Shown here one piece after another: positions 45,402-54,509 of a stretch of 64,000 bases of DNA. Under the pieces are notes generated by a model. The model saw only the letters and a program-made list of their open reading frames with translations, had not been told where the DNA came from and made no database searches. The stretch comes from Lysobacteraceae bacterium (GTDB lineage Bacteria > Pseudomonadota > Gammaproteobacteria > Xanthomonadales > BQJN01). The stretch is from positions 19,241-83,240 of the forward strand of contig BQJN01000002.1 of NCBI GenBank assembly GCA_021604725.1. The letters are read 5' to 3'. How positions within the stretch are numbered: the first letter of the stretch is position 1; each line of letters starts with the position of its first letter. The position numbers and the translations under genes are program-made.

Positions 45402-47219
45402 TTAGAACTGCCAGATTAGCCCCAACCACTTCGACCATTTGTAAATGGCGCGTTGAAACTTGGTCGTGCGCCCTTTGCTGCCGCCTTGGGCAATGATCTG
45501 TCTGCGCATTTGAAGCCACTGAGGCGAGCCCCATTGGTAGGATTGTTCAACCAACAGGTCGTAGCCGGCTTGCAGTTCGGCGATCAGTTGCGGGCTCTCA
45601 AAGAAAAAGCCCACTTCATTGTTCAGCAGGCGTGATCGATAGTCGAAATTGCTGGTGCCAACAAAGCCGACATCGCCATTGATATAGAACTTGGCGTGCA
45701 TTTTTCCGTAGGTTTCATCACCACCAAAGTAACTCGAGTCGCTGCGCCCCAACTCGTAAATGCTGATCTGAGGGTGATTGACCATCCTTTGCCAGGCCTC
45801 GCTTGAGAGGAACGCCTCGGGTGCGCGATTCTCCTTGGTGTCTTTCCACCTTTCGATCATGGCCTCATCCAGCAGCAGGCGGGGGACAGTGTTCATGTCG
45901 ATCACTGCCTGGGCGATGAAGTTGTCGGAGGTCAGGGCTGAATTGGTCACCAATTCAAAGCGCGCTTCGGGGTAGCGGTCCAGCCAGTTGAGGATTTGCT
46001 GCGCCTCATCCACAGCTGCGGCCTGGTCCGTTTCGTCGTATTCGGCCAGGAATAAATACGGCGATGCAAAACTCAAGGTGGTGTTGTGGTCAAGGTGTCG
46101 ATTGATTTGACGCATCACCTCGAGGATGGAGTTGCTGTTGCCGCGCTCGTTCTCCACTTGATTGACGAACACCTTGTTATCGGTGAGGTTCCCCAGTTCG
46201 TGTGCCAGGCGTACTTTGGCCGTGTGAAAGCCTTCGGACATGTACACATCCATCGAACTGAGTTCATCGGCCAGCAGCGGCCAGGACTTGACTTGCTGCA
46301 ATGTCTCCAAGGCCTGTTGTCGCACTGCGTCGTAAGTCTTCAGGGTTCGTTGGCCACGGCCAGGGCGCAGTACATTGTTGCCCTTGAACAGGAAGATCAC
46401 GCTGGCGTACTTGCCAGCCATCTCTGCCACTTGCGGCAACTCGGGGTTGCCCTCCGGCGCATCGCGCAGCAGGATCTCGGTGTCTCGGTAAGCATCCAGA
46501 TCGAGCTCGCCCTCATTGCTGACACCATAGTAGTCCAGGGCGATGTTGCGGCCGCCGGTCATTACCATTGCCTTGCTCGGGTAACTGCCGTCGGTAACTA
46601 GAAGCTTGTCGTGTGAGCGTCGGTTGAAGTTGGCTGAGAAGTTGCTGACGGCATTGAAGGCCACGGCCTGTACGCGCGCTCTGTTCGTTGTCAGCTGGCC
46701 GTCAGCAGTTCGCATGAATCCAGCCTGGTCCTGGCAACCGACTATGGCGCGCAGCGTTTGCTTGGGCAAGGATGTGGAGCCCACGGCATCGACCATAATG
46801 CGAACATCGACACCGCGCTTGACCGCTTCACACAATGCTCCAAGCATGGCCATACCGACCGCGTCATCGCGCAGAATGTAATAGAAAAAGTCGATGGTGT
46901 GATCGGCCGCCTCAATCATCGCCAGCTTGACGGCCAACGAACGTTGGGCATCGGCGGTGGAGGGACCAATAATCTTGCCCAGTGCTTGCTGTACCGGAAT
47001 ATCAGCGGTCTTGCCCAGTTCGATCAAATCCGTGGGCAAGTTTTCGTTGGCTTTCCACGTTCGTTTTTTGTGGACATCGGCCGTAAAGTCATCATCGATG
47101 GCGTGTGCAGGAGGGCAATACCGAGCCAAGTCTCCCGGGCCACATAACTGTTGTTCTGGCACGGCGGAACAAGCAGCCAGGATCAGGCAAAACAGACCCG
47201 CGACATAAATTGAACGCAT
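45402..47219 (-). CDS. phospholipase D-like lipoprotein
   Basis: A 605-residue lipoprotein (MRSIYVAGLFCLILAAC, cysteine 17). It has two PLD-type half sites: RRSHDKLLVTDG, a canonical HxKx4D, and MHAKFYINGDVGFVGTSNF, where the acidic residue sits one place late. It resembles cardiolipin-synthase-like or periplasmic PLD family proteins, possibly acting on phospholipid or nucleic acid outside the cytoplasm. The shift in the second motif may alter activity. The ATG at 47219 is 20 bases after the mgtC stop. Confidence 0.83.
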   Translation of the reverse strand: MRSIYVAGLFCLILAACSAVPEQQLCGPGDLARYCPPAHAIDDDFTADVHKKRTWKANENLPTDLIELGKTADIPVQQALGKIIGPSTADAQRSLAVKLAMIEAADHTIDFFYYILRDDAVGMAMLGALCEAVKRGVDVRIMVDAVGSTSLPKQTLRAIVGCQDQAGFMRTADGQLTTNRARVQAVAFNAVSNFSANFNRRSHDKLLVTDGSYPSKAMVMTGGRNIALDYYGVSNEGELDLDAYRDTEILLRDAPEGNPELPQVAEMAGKYASVIFLFKGNNVLRPGRGQRTLKTYDAVRQQALETLQQVKSWPLLADELSSMDVYMSEGFHTAKVRLAHELGNLTDNKVFVNQVENERGNSNSILEVMRQINRHLDHNTTLSFASPYLFLAEYDETDQAAAVDEAQQILNWLDRYPEARFELVTNSALTSDNFIAQAVIDMNTVPRLLLDEAMIERWKDTKENRAPEAFLSSEAWQRMVNHPQISIYELGRSDSSYFGGDETYGKMHAKFYINGDVGFVGTSNFDYRSRLLNNEVGFFFESPQLIAELQAGYDLLVEQSYQWGSPQWLQMRRQIIAQGGSKGRTTKFQRAIYKWSKWLGLIWQF

Positions 47220-47239
47220 GGAGTTACTCGACACCGTCA

Positions 47240-47680
47240 CTACCTTTTGTCGTCTTCATCGTATTTGAAATAGGCAACATATCTTAATGTAAGGAAATTG
47301 ATAACCGCCATCATGGTGGCAATCTCATAGCGATCGAAAGCGACCGCCATGCCGATCAGCCCGGTGTTCCAGATACTGGCTGCTGTGGCGGTCCCCGAGA
47401 CGCCACCCTTGTCTTTCAGTATCGCACCGCCGCCAATAAAGCCGATGCCGGTGATAATGCCCTGCAGAACTCGCGCCTCGGCATCGGTCGTGTCGAGCAC
47501 CGCAATGCCTATCAGTGAGAAACCGCATGCGGCGACGGCAACCAAAGGAAAAGTACGCAGCCCCGCGCCACGGCTCGACCGCTCGCGGTCCAGGGCGATG
47601 GGCAGGGCCAACAGATAGGCGACCCCCAAATGGATCAGGTTAAATTTGATGATTTCCCAATCGAAACTAAGCTCTGGCAT
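47240..47680 (-). CDS. MgtC/SapB-family membrane protein
   Basis: A 146-residue membrane protein with four helices and the family motif LALPIALDRERSSRGAGLRT. GITGIGFIGGGAILKDKG and VSGTATAASIWNTGLIGMAV are also typical. Most bacterial members lack the virulence C-terminal domain of MgtC, as here. Families of this type affect membrane potential, Mg2+ or phosphate homeostasis. ATG at 47680 with GGGAG upstream. Gene order with the PLD lipoprotein downstream suggests co-expression. Confidence 0.92.
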   Translation of the reverse strand: MPELSFDWEIIKFNLIHLGVAYLLALPIALDRERSSRGAGLRTFPLVAVAACGFSLIGIAVLDTTDAEARVLQGIITGIGFIGGGAILKDKGGVSGTATAASIWNTGLIGMAVAFDRYEIATMMAVINFLTLRYVAYFKYDEDDKR

Positions 47681-47737
47681 TGCCGTTCTCCCGTCGGTAT
47701 TGGCGTACAAACAGTACTGCAAACACCGCGCTACGTG

Positions 47738-48388
47738 CTAATGGTGTTGGCTAATGCGGCGAATTTTCTCTGTCTTGGACAAGCGGCAAAAACGTCGGAG
47801 CTCGCGCAGCAAGCCGATATTTCGCGACTCCACGGCATGGCTGCGCTCCAAGTGTGCGCAATACTGACTCGCCAGCTTGTTGGCCAGCTGGTATCGATCT
47901 CTGACCGCATTGCCAAGCTCTGGGCGAACCTGAAAGTTGTTAAATAGGGTTTGGTGAATGGCGGCCGCAGACGTCCCTTCCTGCTGTTGCTTGACCAACG
48001 CCACGGTACTCAAAAACTTGTCCACCTCGGCGATCAGCTCCAGTTCAAGTTGGGTAATGGGGCGGTCGTGCTCAGCATGCCAGGCGGTATGTACGAAGTG
48101 ACTGACCCCTTCCACCGCCATCAAAAAGGAATTGAGGTTCGCGGCATGCAGACGATCGGTCGGGTTGTCGTCGTGCAGTGCGTCCATCAACTTTTGATGC
48201 AGGAATAGCGAGATTTCCAGCTCACCATTGGATTCGGCGACCAGCAACTGCTCAGGGCTGTGCTGGAAGCTGTCGCCGGCCAGCACCGCAGCATGCACCG
48301 GATCATGCAGCAGGAAATCGTCGATCGGATAATGTACGTCGAAATCGTAGACGCCAGAAAGTTGCTGTTGCAGCTGCGCCAGCATCAA
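47738..48388 (-). CDS. hypothetical protein, two-gene operon member 2
   Basis: A 216-residue soluble, helix-rich protein with many histidines (VSHFVHTAWHAEHDRP). Segments such as ELELIAEVDKFLSTVALVKQQ suggest a helical bundle; no signal peptide or membrane segment. It overlaps the upstream gene by four bases (48385-48388), so the products are probably co-translated and may interact. The family is not recognised. Confidence 0.65.
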   Translation of the reverse strand: MMLAQLQQQLSGVYDFDVHYPIDDFLLHDPVHAAVLAGDSFQHSPEQLLVAESNGELEISLFLHQKLMDALHDDNPTDRLHAANLNSFLMAVEGVSHFVHTAWHAEHDRPITQLELELIAEVDKFLSTVALVKQQQEGTSAAAIHQTLFNNFQVRPELGNAVRDRYQLANKLASQYCAHLERSHAVESRNIGLLRELRRFCRLSKTEKIRRISQHH

Positions 48389-48912
48389 TGCAAATGCCCA
48401 GCACTGAATCCGGGTAGTGGCGACCCCTTATGCCCACCCACTTCGTTCAATACGGCCACGAACAACGGGAACTGATCCGCCAACTCCGCGAATACTTCGT
48501 TGCGAGCAGTTTGCTGTCGATACGCCAGCGATGAGTAGGCCGACTCGCCCATGCCAATGTAATAGTCAATGCCTATGGGGCGCCGCGGGTGGTCCAGCAG
48601 GCCGGAGAATAGACCAGCGACAAATAAAGCCACATCACCTAGCCGCTGCAATAGTAAATCACGTTCAGCCCGTGAACTGGCCGCTACGGAACCGGCGTAC
48701 AGTTCGGCCAGTGGTCGCAGCGCAATGCCGTGTTCAGTGAAATCAAATAGACGCTCAGAGCGAGCATAGTCAGCGAGGAGGTGACACAAGTACCAGACGG
48801 TGGCGTCGCTTGTGTCGACATTTTGGTGATCGATAGCCATCGTAATTCGACGATGGAAAAACGAATGCAGGTTTTCGGTGGTGCCTGTAGTCGGCGCCGA
48901 GTGTTGGCTCAT
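48385..48912 (-). CDS. hypothetical protein, two-gene operon member 1
   Basis: A 175-residue soluble protein, helix-rich (ATVWYLCHLLADYARSERLF, RDLLLQRLGDVALFVAGLFS) with a proline/glycine-containing IGIDYYIGMGESAYSSLA stretch. A good CAGGAG lies upstream of the ATG. No known domain is seen. With its partner it forms a compact operon, minus-strand, between mgtC and the 105-bp array. Possible link to a histidine-rich or metal-binding partner is speculative. Confidence 0.65.
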   Translation of the reverse strand: MSQHSAPTTGTTENLHSFFHRRITMAIDHQNVDTSDATVWYLCHLLADYARSERLFDFTEHGIALRPLAELYAGSVAASSRAERDLLLQRLGDVALFVAGLFSGLLDHPRRPIGIDYYIGMGESAYSSLAYRQQTARNEVFAELADQFPLFVAVLNEVGGHKGSPLPGFSAGHLH

Positions 48913-49059
48913 ACGCGTTACTCCTGTTCAACCTTCATGAGAAGCTCATTGCTTAGAGCTACCCTTGCCTAAAGGTTTAGTCCGACCGGCCGCTACAGTC
49001 AACGACGCACGTCAAATATGAGCACTCTCACCTGGTGGCTGCCAATGCAAGCTCCAACC

Positions 49060-49775
49060 ACTATGAGCCCCTCCACGGCCATTCCGCATCGTCATTCCGG
49101 CCCTGGACCCGGAACCCAGAAGCGCGTCAGCGCAAAAGGCTACCGATGTCGGAAAACCGCTGCCCACATTGCGCCCCTGCACGGCCATCCCCAACCGTCA
49201 TTCCGGGCCTGGACCCGGAATCCAGGAGCGCGTCAGCGCCAGAGGCTACCGATGTCGGAAAAACGCTACCCACATTGCGCCCCTCCACGGCCATCCCCCA
49301 TCGTCATTCCGGGCCTGGACCCGGAACCCAGAAGCGCGTCAGCGCCAGGGCTACCGATGTCGGAAAAACGCTATCCACATTGCGCCCCTCCACGGCCATC
49401 CCCAACGTCATTCCGGGCCTGGACCCGGAACTCAGAAGCGCGTCAGCGTCAGGGCTACCGATGTCGGAAAAACGCTACCCACATTGCGCCCCTCCACGGC
49501 CATCCCCGACCGTCATTCCGGGCCTGGACCCGGAACCCAGAAGCGCGTCAGCGCCAGGGCTACCGATGTCGGAAAAACGCTACCCACATTGCGCCCCTAC
49601 ACGGCCATCCCCATCGTCATTCCGGGCCTGGACCCGGAACCCAGTAGCGCGTCAGCGCCAAGGCTACCGATGTCGGAAAAACGCTGCCCACGTTGCGCCC
49701 CTGCACGGCCATCCCCAACCGTCATTCCGGGCCTGGACCCGGAATCCAGAAGCGCGTCAGCGCCAGAGGAGTTCA
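49060..49775 (+). repeat. seven-copy tandem array, about 105 bp per unit
   Basis: GTCATTCCGG recurs at 49091, 49197, 49303, 49407, 49512, 49616 and 49721 (spacings 106, 106, 104, 105, 104, 105). Each unit reads GTCATTCCGGGCCTGGACC, CGGAAYCCAGAAGCGCGTCA, GCGCCAGGGCTACCGATGTC, GGAAAAACGCTACCCACATT, GCGCCCCTCCACGGCCATCC. The CCGGGCCTGGACCCGG part is a palindrome. Because the period is near 105, several frames stay open for 200+ codons, but this is a consequence of repetition. The gap 48913-49784 has no gene. Confidence 0.85.
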
Positions 49776-49784
49776 GGACAATCC

Positions 49785-51500
49785 CTACAAGCCCTTGAAG
49801 TAAGCCAGCGTTGCTTCCGCCTCTGTGCGAAGGTCGAATTGTTGAGCGGTTTGCATCGCCGCCGCGCTCAGACGCTGCGCGGTCTCGTCCTCGGTCAGTA
49901 GTGTATCGACGTGGTCGACCAGAGCGAAGATGTCGTCGGGGTTGGCCAGCAAACTATTGCCGCCATGTTTGGCGTAGGCGTTGACGCCGCCCTGGTCGGA
50001 AAGTACGCAGGCGCAGCCACAAGCCATCGCTTCCAACGCACAGCGCCCGAAGCCCTGAAATCTAGAGGTATCGATAAACACGCGGTGGCTGCCGTAAAGC
50101 TGGGCCAGGTGTTGCTGGTCTTCCACTATCCCTTCATTCACGCAGGGGAAGGGCAGCTTGCGGGTGTTTAGCTCGCCGCTGCCAAACAGCGTGATTTTGG
50201 TGTCAGGAAAGCGTTCATGGATCTGTTCAAGGACCTGCACCAGTGCACCAAAGCCTCGGCGTTCGGTGCCGGGTCGCGCCATGGCGATGACAGATTTTTC
50301 TCGAGGCTGCTCGAGGCCTGACGAAAATAGGTCGAGGTCAAGACCCAACGCAATCTGCGTGCTGTCTGCGGCGTGTCGCTTCAGCTTGTCGGCCAGCCAC
50401 TGACTCTTGACGATGCGGTTCGGAATACGGGCGTAACTGGATCGCACCAGATCCCTGCGCTCATCCCCTTTGTCATAAAACCAGGCTTCGTAATCCTGGA
50501 CAAAATAGGCGGCAGCTTTGGCTGTGCCGGCAAACTTGAGATCGGCAACCGTTGCCGCGGTGGTCCACATGGTCGCCACGGCGACATCGCATGGAGGCAA
50601 GGTCTCGCCCATGGTGTCTAGGCTTTCATAGACCATTGGACGGGTAAGAAGCGGCATCCAGCGGTAGATGGCAGGATCGACAAAGCGCGCGGCGATACGA
50701 GCATCTACACCGAGAAGAATCAGCTCATTGACCAGCTGAATCACCGATTGGGTGCCGCCAGCGACAACCAACTCGTCGAGAACGTAGGTGACACTGAACC
50801 GATCAGTATTCTTGACGACATGGATCTCGGGTCGCTTGCGAAACAGGCCTGCAATGGCGGCACCTGCCTGTCGAATGCGGTTGCCAATAGAGCCACCACG
50901 CAGCACGGCGCGCCCGATCTCCCAGCTCATTGCACGCAGGTCGCCGCTGCCTTTGCTGCTTGGCATCTCGGGCAGCAATAGCAGCGAGCGGTTAGTGGAA
51001 CGGTCAACCCCAAAGATCGGTGCGGTGGCTGAGTTCGGGTCAGAAAATGCGGCGTCGAGAAAACTGTCGTTGAGAATGGCGATCAGCCGAATGCGCGGCA
51101 CACCGGCAGCAGCCAATTTATGCGGCTTTCCAACCGGGTCCAGCTCCAGCGCAGCACTCAATACCTGGCCTGGCTTAAGACCACGTACGTTCTCCGGGTG
51201 GGCGGCGACGACGACATCGTTCGCTTCCAGCGCGCGATTGGCCAGTGCGCGCGCAGACAGGCTCGGTAACAGCACATCTTCTTCAATGGCTACAACTGCG
51301 GGGTGTTCACAATCGATCAACCATTGTCGAAGATCGAAGTCGCTGACGCAGCTCACACCGCAGCGCGCAGCGACATGATGTGCTACCGGGCTATCGCCGA
51401 CCAGGCAGACCGCGCTGGCTTCGGCTTGCAACAGCCGTGTCGCCAATGACAGCCATCGCGCATCAGACCCGGCAATGATCAGGCCGACAAAGTCTGTCAT
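49785..51500 (-). CDS. glycosyltransferase family 4-like protein
   Basis: A 571-residue protein. The C-terminal half has a GT1/GT4 Rossmann domain: VIAMARPGTERRGFGALVQV, TLFGSGELNTRKLPFPCVNE and EAMACGCACVLSDQGGVNAY, the donor-binding EX7E-like region. The middle (about residues 240-400) is the acceptor domain with DDELVVAGGTQSVIQ-type segment VLDELVVAGGTQSVIQLVNE. The N-terminal 200 residues are an additional domain (LIIAGSDARWLSLATRLLQA) that looks like a further Rossmann-like or transferase fragment. Likely modifies cell-surface polysaccharide. Start ATG 51500. Confidence 0.8.
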   Translation of the reverse strand: MTDFVGLIIAGSDARWLSLATRLLQAEASAVCLVGDSPVAHHVAARCGVSCVSDFDLRQWLIDCEHPAVVAIEEDVLLPSLSARALANRALEANDVVVAAHPENVRGLKPGQVLSAALELDPVGKPHKLAAAGVPRIRLIAILNDSFLDAAFSDPNSATAPIFGVDRSTNRSLLLLPEMPSSKGSGDLRAMSWEIGRAVLRGGSIGNRIRQAGAAIAGLFRKRPEIHVVKNTDRFSVTYVLDELVVAGGTQSVIQLVNELILLGVDARIAARFVDPAIYRWMPLLTRPMVYESLDTMGETLPPCDVAVATMWTTAATVADLKFAGTAKAAAYFVQDYEAWFYDKGDERRDLVRSSYARIPNRIVKSQWLADKLKRHAADSTQIALGLDLDLFSSGLEQPREKSVIAMARPGTERRGFGALVQVLEQIHERFPDTKITLFGSGELNTRKLPFPCVNEGIVEDQQHLAQLYGSHRVFIDTSRFQGFGRCALEAMACGCACVLSDQGGVNAYAKHGGNSLLANPDDIFALVDHVDTLLTEDETAQRLSAAAMQTAQQFDLRTEAEATLAYFKGL

Positions 51501-51507
51501 GATCTAA

Positions 51508-52827
51508 CTATGCTCCCAACTCAGCAAAGGCCTCACGCGTCAAGTTGCGGGGGCCTTTGGCGCTGGCCACAACATTGTCCTCAATTCGCACACCGCCAAA
51601 AGGTTTGAGTTCGGCGACTCGATCCCAGTTGATGTCTCGCTCAAGTTCAGTGCCCTTGTGCTCATCGAGCAGCATGTCGATGAAGTACAGGCCAGGTTCA
51701 ATGGTGACCACAGCATTGGTGGTGAGTGTTCGTGTTAGTCGCAGGTAAGGGTGGTCACTGGGAGGCGGTTTGCCACCGCCGGTTTCGGTCGCTTGATGGC
51801 CGCCAATATCATGCACCTGCAAACCGAGGAAATGGCCGACGCCGTGAGGGAAGAAGGTGCTGGTCAGACCACTGCCAAGCGCTTGTTCCGCTGAGCAGCG
51901 AATAACATCAAACTGTGCCAGTAGCTCCGCTACCTTTTCATGGGTTGCCAGGTGGATTTCGACATAGTCGCGACCGGGAGTCACCATGTTGCATAGCTCC
52001 AACTGGGCCTCGTCCATGGCGCTGATCATGTCGCTGAACAGGTCTGGGTTGGCGCTATAGGTTCGAGTGATGTCAGAGGCGTAGCCTGCAACCTCAGCGC
52101 CGGCGTCAATCAAGAACGACCGGAACTGGCTCGGTTTATCGCGTTGCGGTGCGTCGTAATGCAGTACCGCGCCATGCTCGTTGAGGGCGACAATATTGTT
52201 GTACGGAACATCAAAATCAGTGGCATCAATTGCGGCCAGATAGGCGCGATTGATATCAAACTCACTGCAGCCCCGCTCGAAGGCTTCGCGCGCCGCAGTG
52301 TGGGCGCGTGCACCCTGCATCGACGCCTCTTTCAGCGCAGCGATTTCGTAATCGGTTTTTCCGGCCCGTGCCCAATGCAGGCGATGAATCAACTCGGCGC
52401 AGTCGCTGTCTCCACCGGTGTCGAAGCCGATCATGTCGAGCTCACCAATAACTGCGACGCGACCATCAGGCCAGTGTTTGAGGACCTCATCCGGAGAGCG
52501 CATGACGACAATATCGAAGTGTTCGGTCCAGTAACCCTGTGGGTCAGTGGGAACCAAATGCCAATAGTCCCGCGGCTGGTAATAGAACAAGCGTGGTTTG
52601 CCGTCGGCAGGGCACTGTATCCAGCTGTAAGGGTGTCGATTCAGCGGCGCCCACCATTTGAACATCGGGTTTGCCGCAAACGGCATCGTGCGGTCGTCCT
52701 GGAATTGGTAACGCACACCACCGGAGAAGATCATTGCGTGGTCGTATTCCGTGGTCTTCAGAGCATCCTGGTGATGCTGTAGTACCGATGCAACGTGCTG
52801 TGGGTAGTGGGTCGAAAGCGCTGTCAT
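51508..52827 (-). CDS. pepQ: Xaa-Pro dipeptidase PepQ
   Basis: A 439-residue M24 family metallopeptidase that cleaves Xaa-Pro dipeptides in the cytosol. It has metal-binding DAGAEVAGYASDITRTY, HGVGHFLGLQVHDIGG and TIEPGLYFIDMLL with GGVRIEDNVV at the end, in the order and at the spacing of E. coli PepQ. Start ATG 52827 is chosen, matching the PepQ N-terminus; 52866 is an alternative. The stop lies 7 bases before the glycosyltransferase start, which is downstream on the same strand. Confidence 0.92.
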   Translation of the reverse strand: MTALSTHYPQHVASVLQHHQDALKTTEYDHAMIFSGGVRYQFQDDRTMPFAANPMFKWWAPLNRHPYSWIQCPADGKPRLFYYQPRDYWHLVPTDPQGYWTEHFDIVVMRSPDEVLKHWPDGRVAVIGELDMIGFDTGGDSDCAELIHRLHWARAGKTDYEIAALKEASMQGARAHTAAREAFERGCSEFDINRAYLAAIDATDFDVPYNNIVALNEHGAVLHYDAPQRDKPSQFRSFLIDAGAEVAGYASDITRTYSANPDLFSDMISAMDEAQLELCNMVTPGRDYVEIHLATHEKVAELLAQFDVIRCSAEQALGSGLTSTFFPHGVGHFLGLQVHDIGGHQATETGGGKPPPSDHPYLRLTRTLTTNAVVTIEPGLYFIDMLLDEHKGTELERDINWDRVAELKPFGGVRIEDNVVASAKGPRNLTREAFAELGA

Positions 52828-53024
52828 GGTCAGTATTGATCCTGTAATTGGTCTGGTCATCGCCACAGGTGGCTAGTGCGTCACCGAGTGTAGGCTGAAT
52901 CGGCTCTTGCGCAAAGGTTATAGGAAAATTCCACCTGTGATTGAGGGATTTTTCCACTATTCGGTCGGCGGTGAAGAATCTAAGCTTGATCCTGTCCTGT
53001 TCGCACGAATTCGGACACTGCTGT

Positions 53025-53048
53025 CGGCACACGGATGTGCCGTTTTTT
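53025..53048 (+). terminator. rho-independent terminator, constant-core type
   Basis: CGGCACA-CGGA-TGTGCCG followed by TTTTTT on the plus strand. It also resembles the constant-core hairpin family (minus-strand reading: CGGCACATCCGTGTGCCG, one base off the usual core). No obvious plus-strand gene ends just upstream. Confidence 0.65.
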
Positions 53049-53108
53049 AACATTGAACAGGCTGGCAAGCGACAACGGATGAGCTAGTTGCCAGTCGGAG
53101 TAGCTGAA

Positions 53109-53285
53109 ATGACCGAGATCGACACCGTCCGCTTGAAGCGACGTATTCGCGAGTTGCAGTTGGAGATCACCCGCTGCTCCATGAGTCTGGATTTGCGAGA
53201 CTCGAAAGTGCATCGATTGTTGTTGGCAGAGCTTGAGAAGTCCAGGGATATGCTGGGCGAAAGACAGCGACGACGCGCCGGATAA
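53109..53285 (+). CDS. small helical protein
   Basis: A 58-residue, highly charged protein without signal or membrane segment; the body (MTEIDTVRLKRRIRELQLEI, ELEKSRDMLGERQRRR) is predicted coiled-coil helix. GGAG lies upstream of the ATG at 53109. No family recognised. It is the only plus-strand gene in a long minus-strand region and follows the terminator hairpin, so an independent promoter is likely. Confidence 0.5.
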   Translation: MTEIDTVRLKRRIRELQLEITRCSMSLDLRDSKVHRLLLAELEKSRDMLGERQRRRAG

Positions 53286-53327
53286 CCCGGACGTCCGCCA
53301 TGAGGATCGTGAAAGGGCCCTCGCGCT

Positions 53328-53762
53328 CTAACCTGCGATGTAGTGCTCTAGCTGCTCAATCTGATGTTGCTGTTCAGCAATAATTGACTTGACCAGGTCG
53401 CCGATCGACACCATGCCAATGAGTTGTTCCGCCTCATTGACCACCGGCAAATGGCGAAATCGCTTTTCCGTCATCAAACCCATGGCTTGATCAACGGTTT
53501 GCGCGCTGCGAGCGCAAACCACCGGGTGCGACATGATCGCCTCGGCCGGCGTCGATCGAGAGCTTCGCCCTTTCAAGATAACTTTTCTGGCGTAATCGCG
53601 TTCCGATAGCATGCCTACCAGCTCACCGCCGGCATTGATGACCAACAAGGCACCAATGCCTTTCTCGGCCATCATACTGATCGCGTCCAGGACGGGGGTT
53701 TCAGGGGTGACCGACCAAATTTCGCCACCCTTGGCTTCTACTAACTGACCCAGTGTCTGCAT
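53328..53762 (-). CDS. CBS-domain protein
   Basis: A 144-residue protein consisting of two CBS motifs forming one Bateman module: VTPETPVLDAISMMAEKGIGAL to LSERDYARKVI and MSHPVVCARSAQTVDQAMGL to VSIGDLVKSII. Such stand-alone modules bind adenosine nucleotides and act as energy or ligand sensors. C-terminal helix EQQHQIEQLEHYIAG may mediate dimerisation. Start ATG at 53762. Target unknown. Confidence 0.9.
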   Translation of the reverse strand: MQTLGQLVEAKGGEIWSVTPETPVLDAISMMAEKGIGALLVINAGGELVGMLSERDYARKVILKGRSSRSTPAEAIMSHPVVCARSAQTVDQAMGLMTEKRFRHLPVVNEAEQLIGMVSIGDLVKSIIAEQQHQIEQLEHYIAG

Positions 53763-53852
53763 CGTGCGCTCCGGCGGAAGTGGATCGTGGCTACAGATTA
53801 GCGCTTTTTTGCCCTGCTTGTCACACGGCCATGCGCCGTCAGCAGCTGGAAT

Positions 53853-54509
53853 TTAAGCCTGCTGCGGATTATTGGCGCTGTTGCTACGGTTTCGCCAACG
53901 GTGCGCGGTCATGTCGCCGACGGTCTTCAGCGCAATTAACAAAAGCAGCGCCCAAACCGGGCTACCAAGGGCCATCACAGCCGCACCACCGAAAATAATG
54001 GTGACGTGCAGGATAACCACCCGACCGTAAGGCCGCATCATCAACATGCTGGCGCTGGTCGTTCTGTATTCCCCACCAAACACAAAGTTGGCGAAAAAGG
54101 ACACCAGGTGACTGGCGGCAAGCGCGGCCACTGCCCACCATAGCTCAGCGTGGGGAAATATTTCCGGTACACGCAACAGGTCCGGGATATCCATATGCAA
54201 GCCATACTCTTCACCGAACAGGCCGATGACGAAAATCCCATGGATGGCTGTGAACATGCCGTAGTGCACGCAGAAAAACGGCACAAGGAACAGTTTGCTG
54301 GCCCAGTTGGCAAGGCTCTTCGGTTGCGACACCAGCATGCGCAGCACATTGAGCACGCCAACGATGACATTCTCAATCCAGAACAGCAGCATGATTGAGA
54401 ACACATCCCAATCCAACAGCGCCACCCCCAGCAGGGGAATGGCGTTGGCGGCTAGCAGGACAGCGCCGGTCAGCCTTGAGCGGGCTGCCGGCACCGTGGT
54501 TTCGCTCAT
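53853..54509 (-). CDS. DUF6498-like membrane protein
   Basis: A 218-residue polytopic membrane protein with 5-6 helices (LTGAVLLAANAIPLLGVALL, FSIMLLFWIENVIVGVLNVL, VLILHVTIIFGGAAVMALGS-like segment). The FWIENVIVG motif in the second helix is typical of DUF6498. It overlaps the TelA gene by one base (54509), so it is co-transcribed. Role unknown; envelope stress is suggested by its neighbours. Confidence 0.75.
   Translation of the reverse strand: MSETTVPAARSRLTGAVLLAANAIPLLGVALLDWDVFSIMLLFWIENVIVGVLNVLRMLVSQPKSLANWASKLFLVPFFCVHYGMFTAIHGIFVIGLFGEEYGLHMDIPDLLRVPEIFPHAELWWAVAALAASHLVSFFANFVFGGEYRTTSASMLMMRPYGRVVILHVTIIFGGAAVMALGSPVWALLLLIALKTVGDMTAHRWRNRSNSANNPQQA

Noticed and set aside
49060-49775. 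CRISPR array
   Set aside because: Unit length of ~105 bp with no unique spacers of 30-40 bp between short repeats, and no cas genes nearby.
49018-49901. Several 200-290-codon open frames in three frames over the tandem array
   Set aside because: All arise from the ~105-bp period keeping frames open; the peptides are arginine/proline/serine-rich repeats, no ribosome binding site or conserved domain is seen, and the same DNA is read in several frames.
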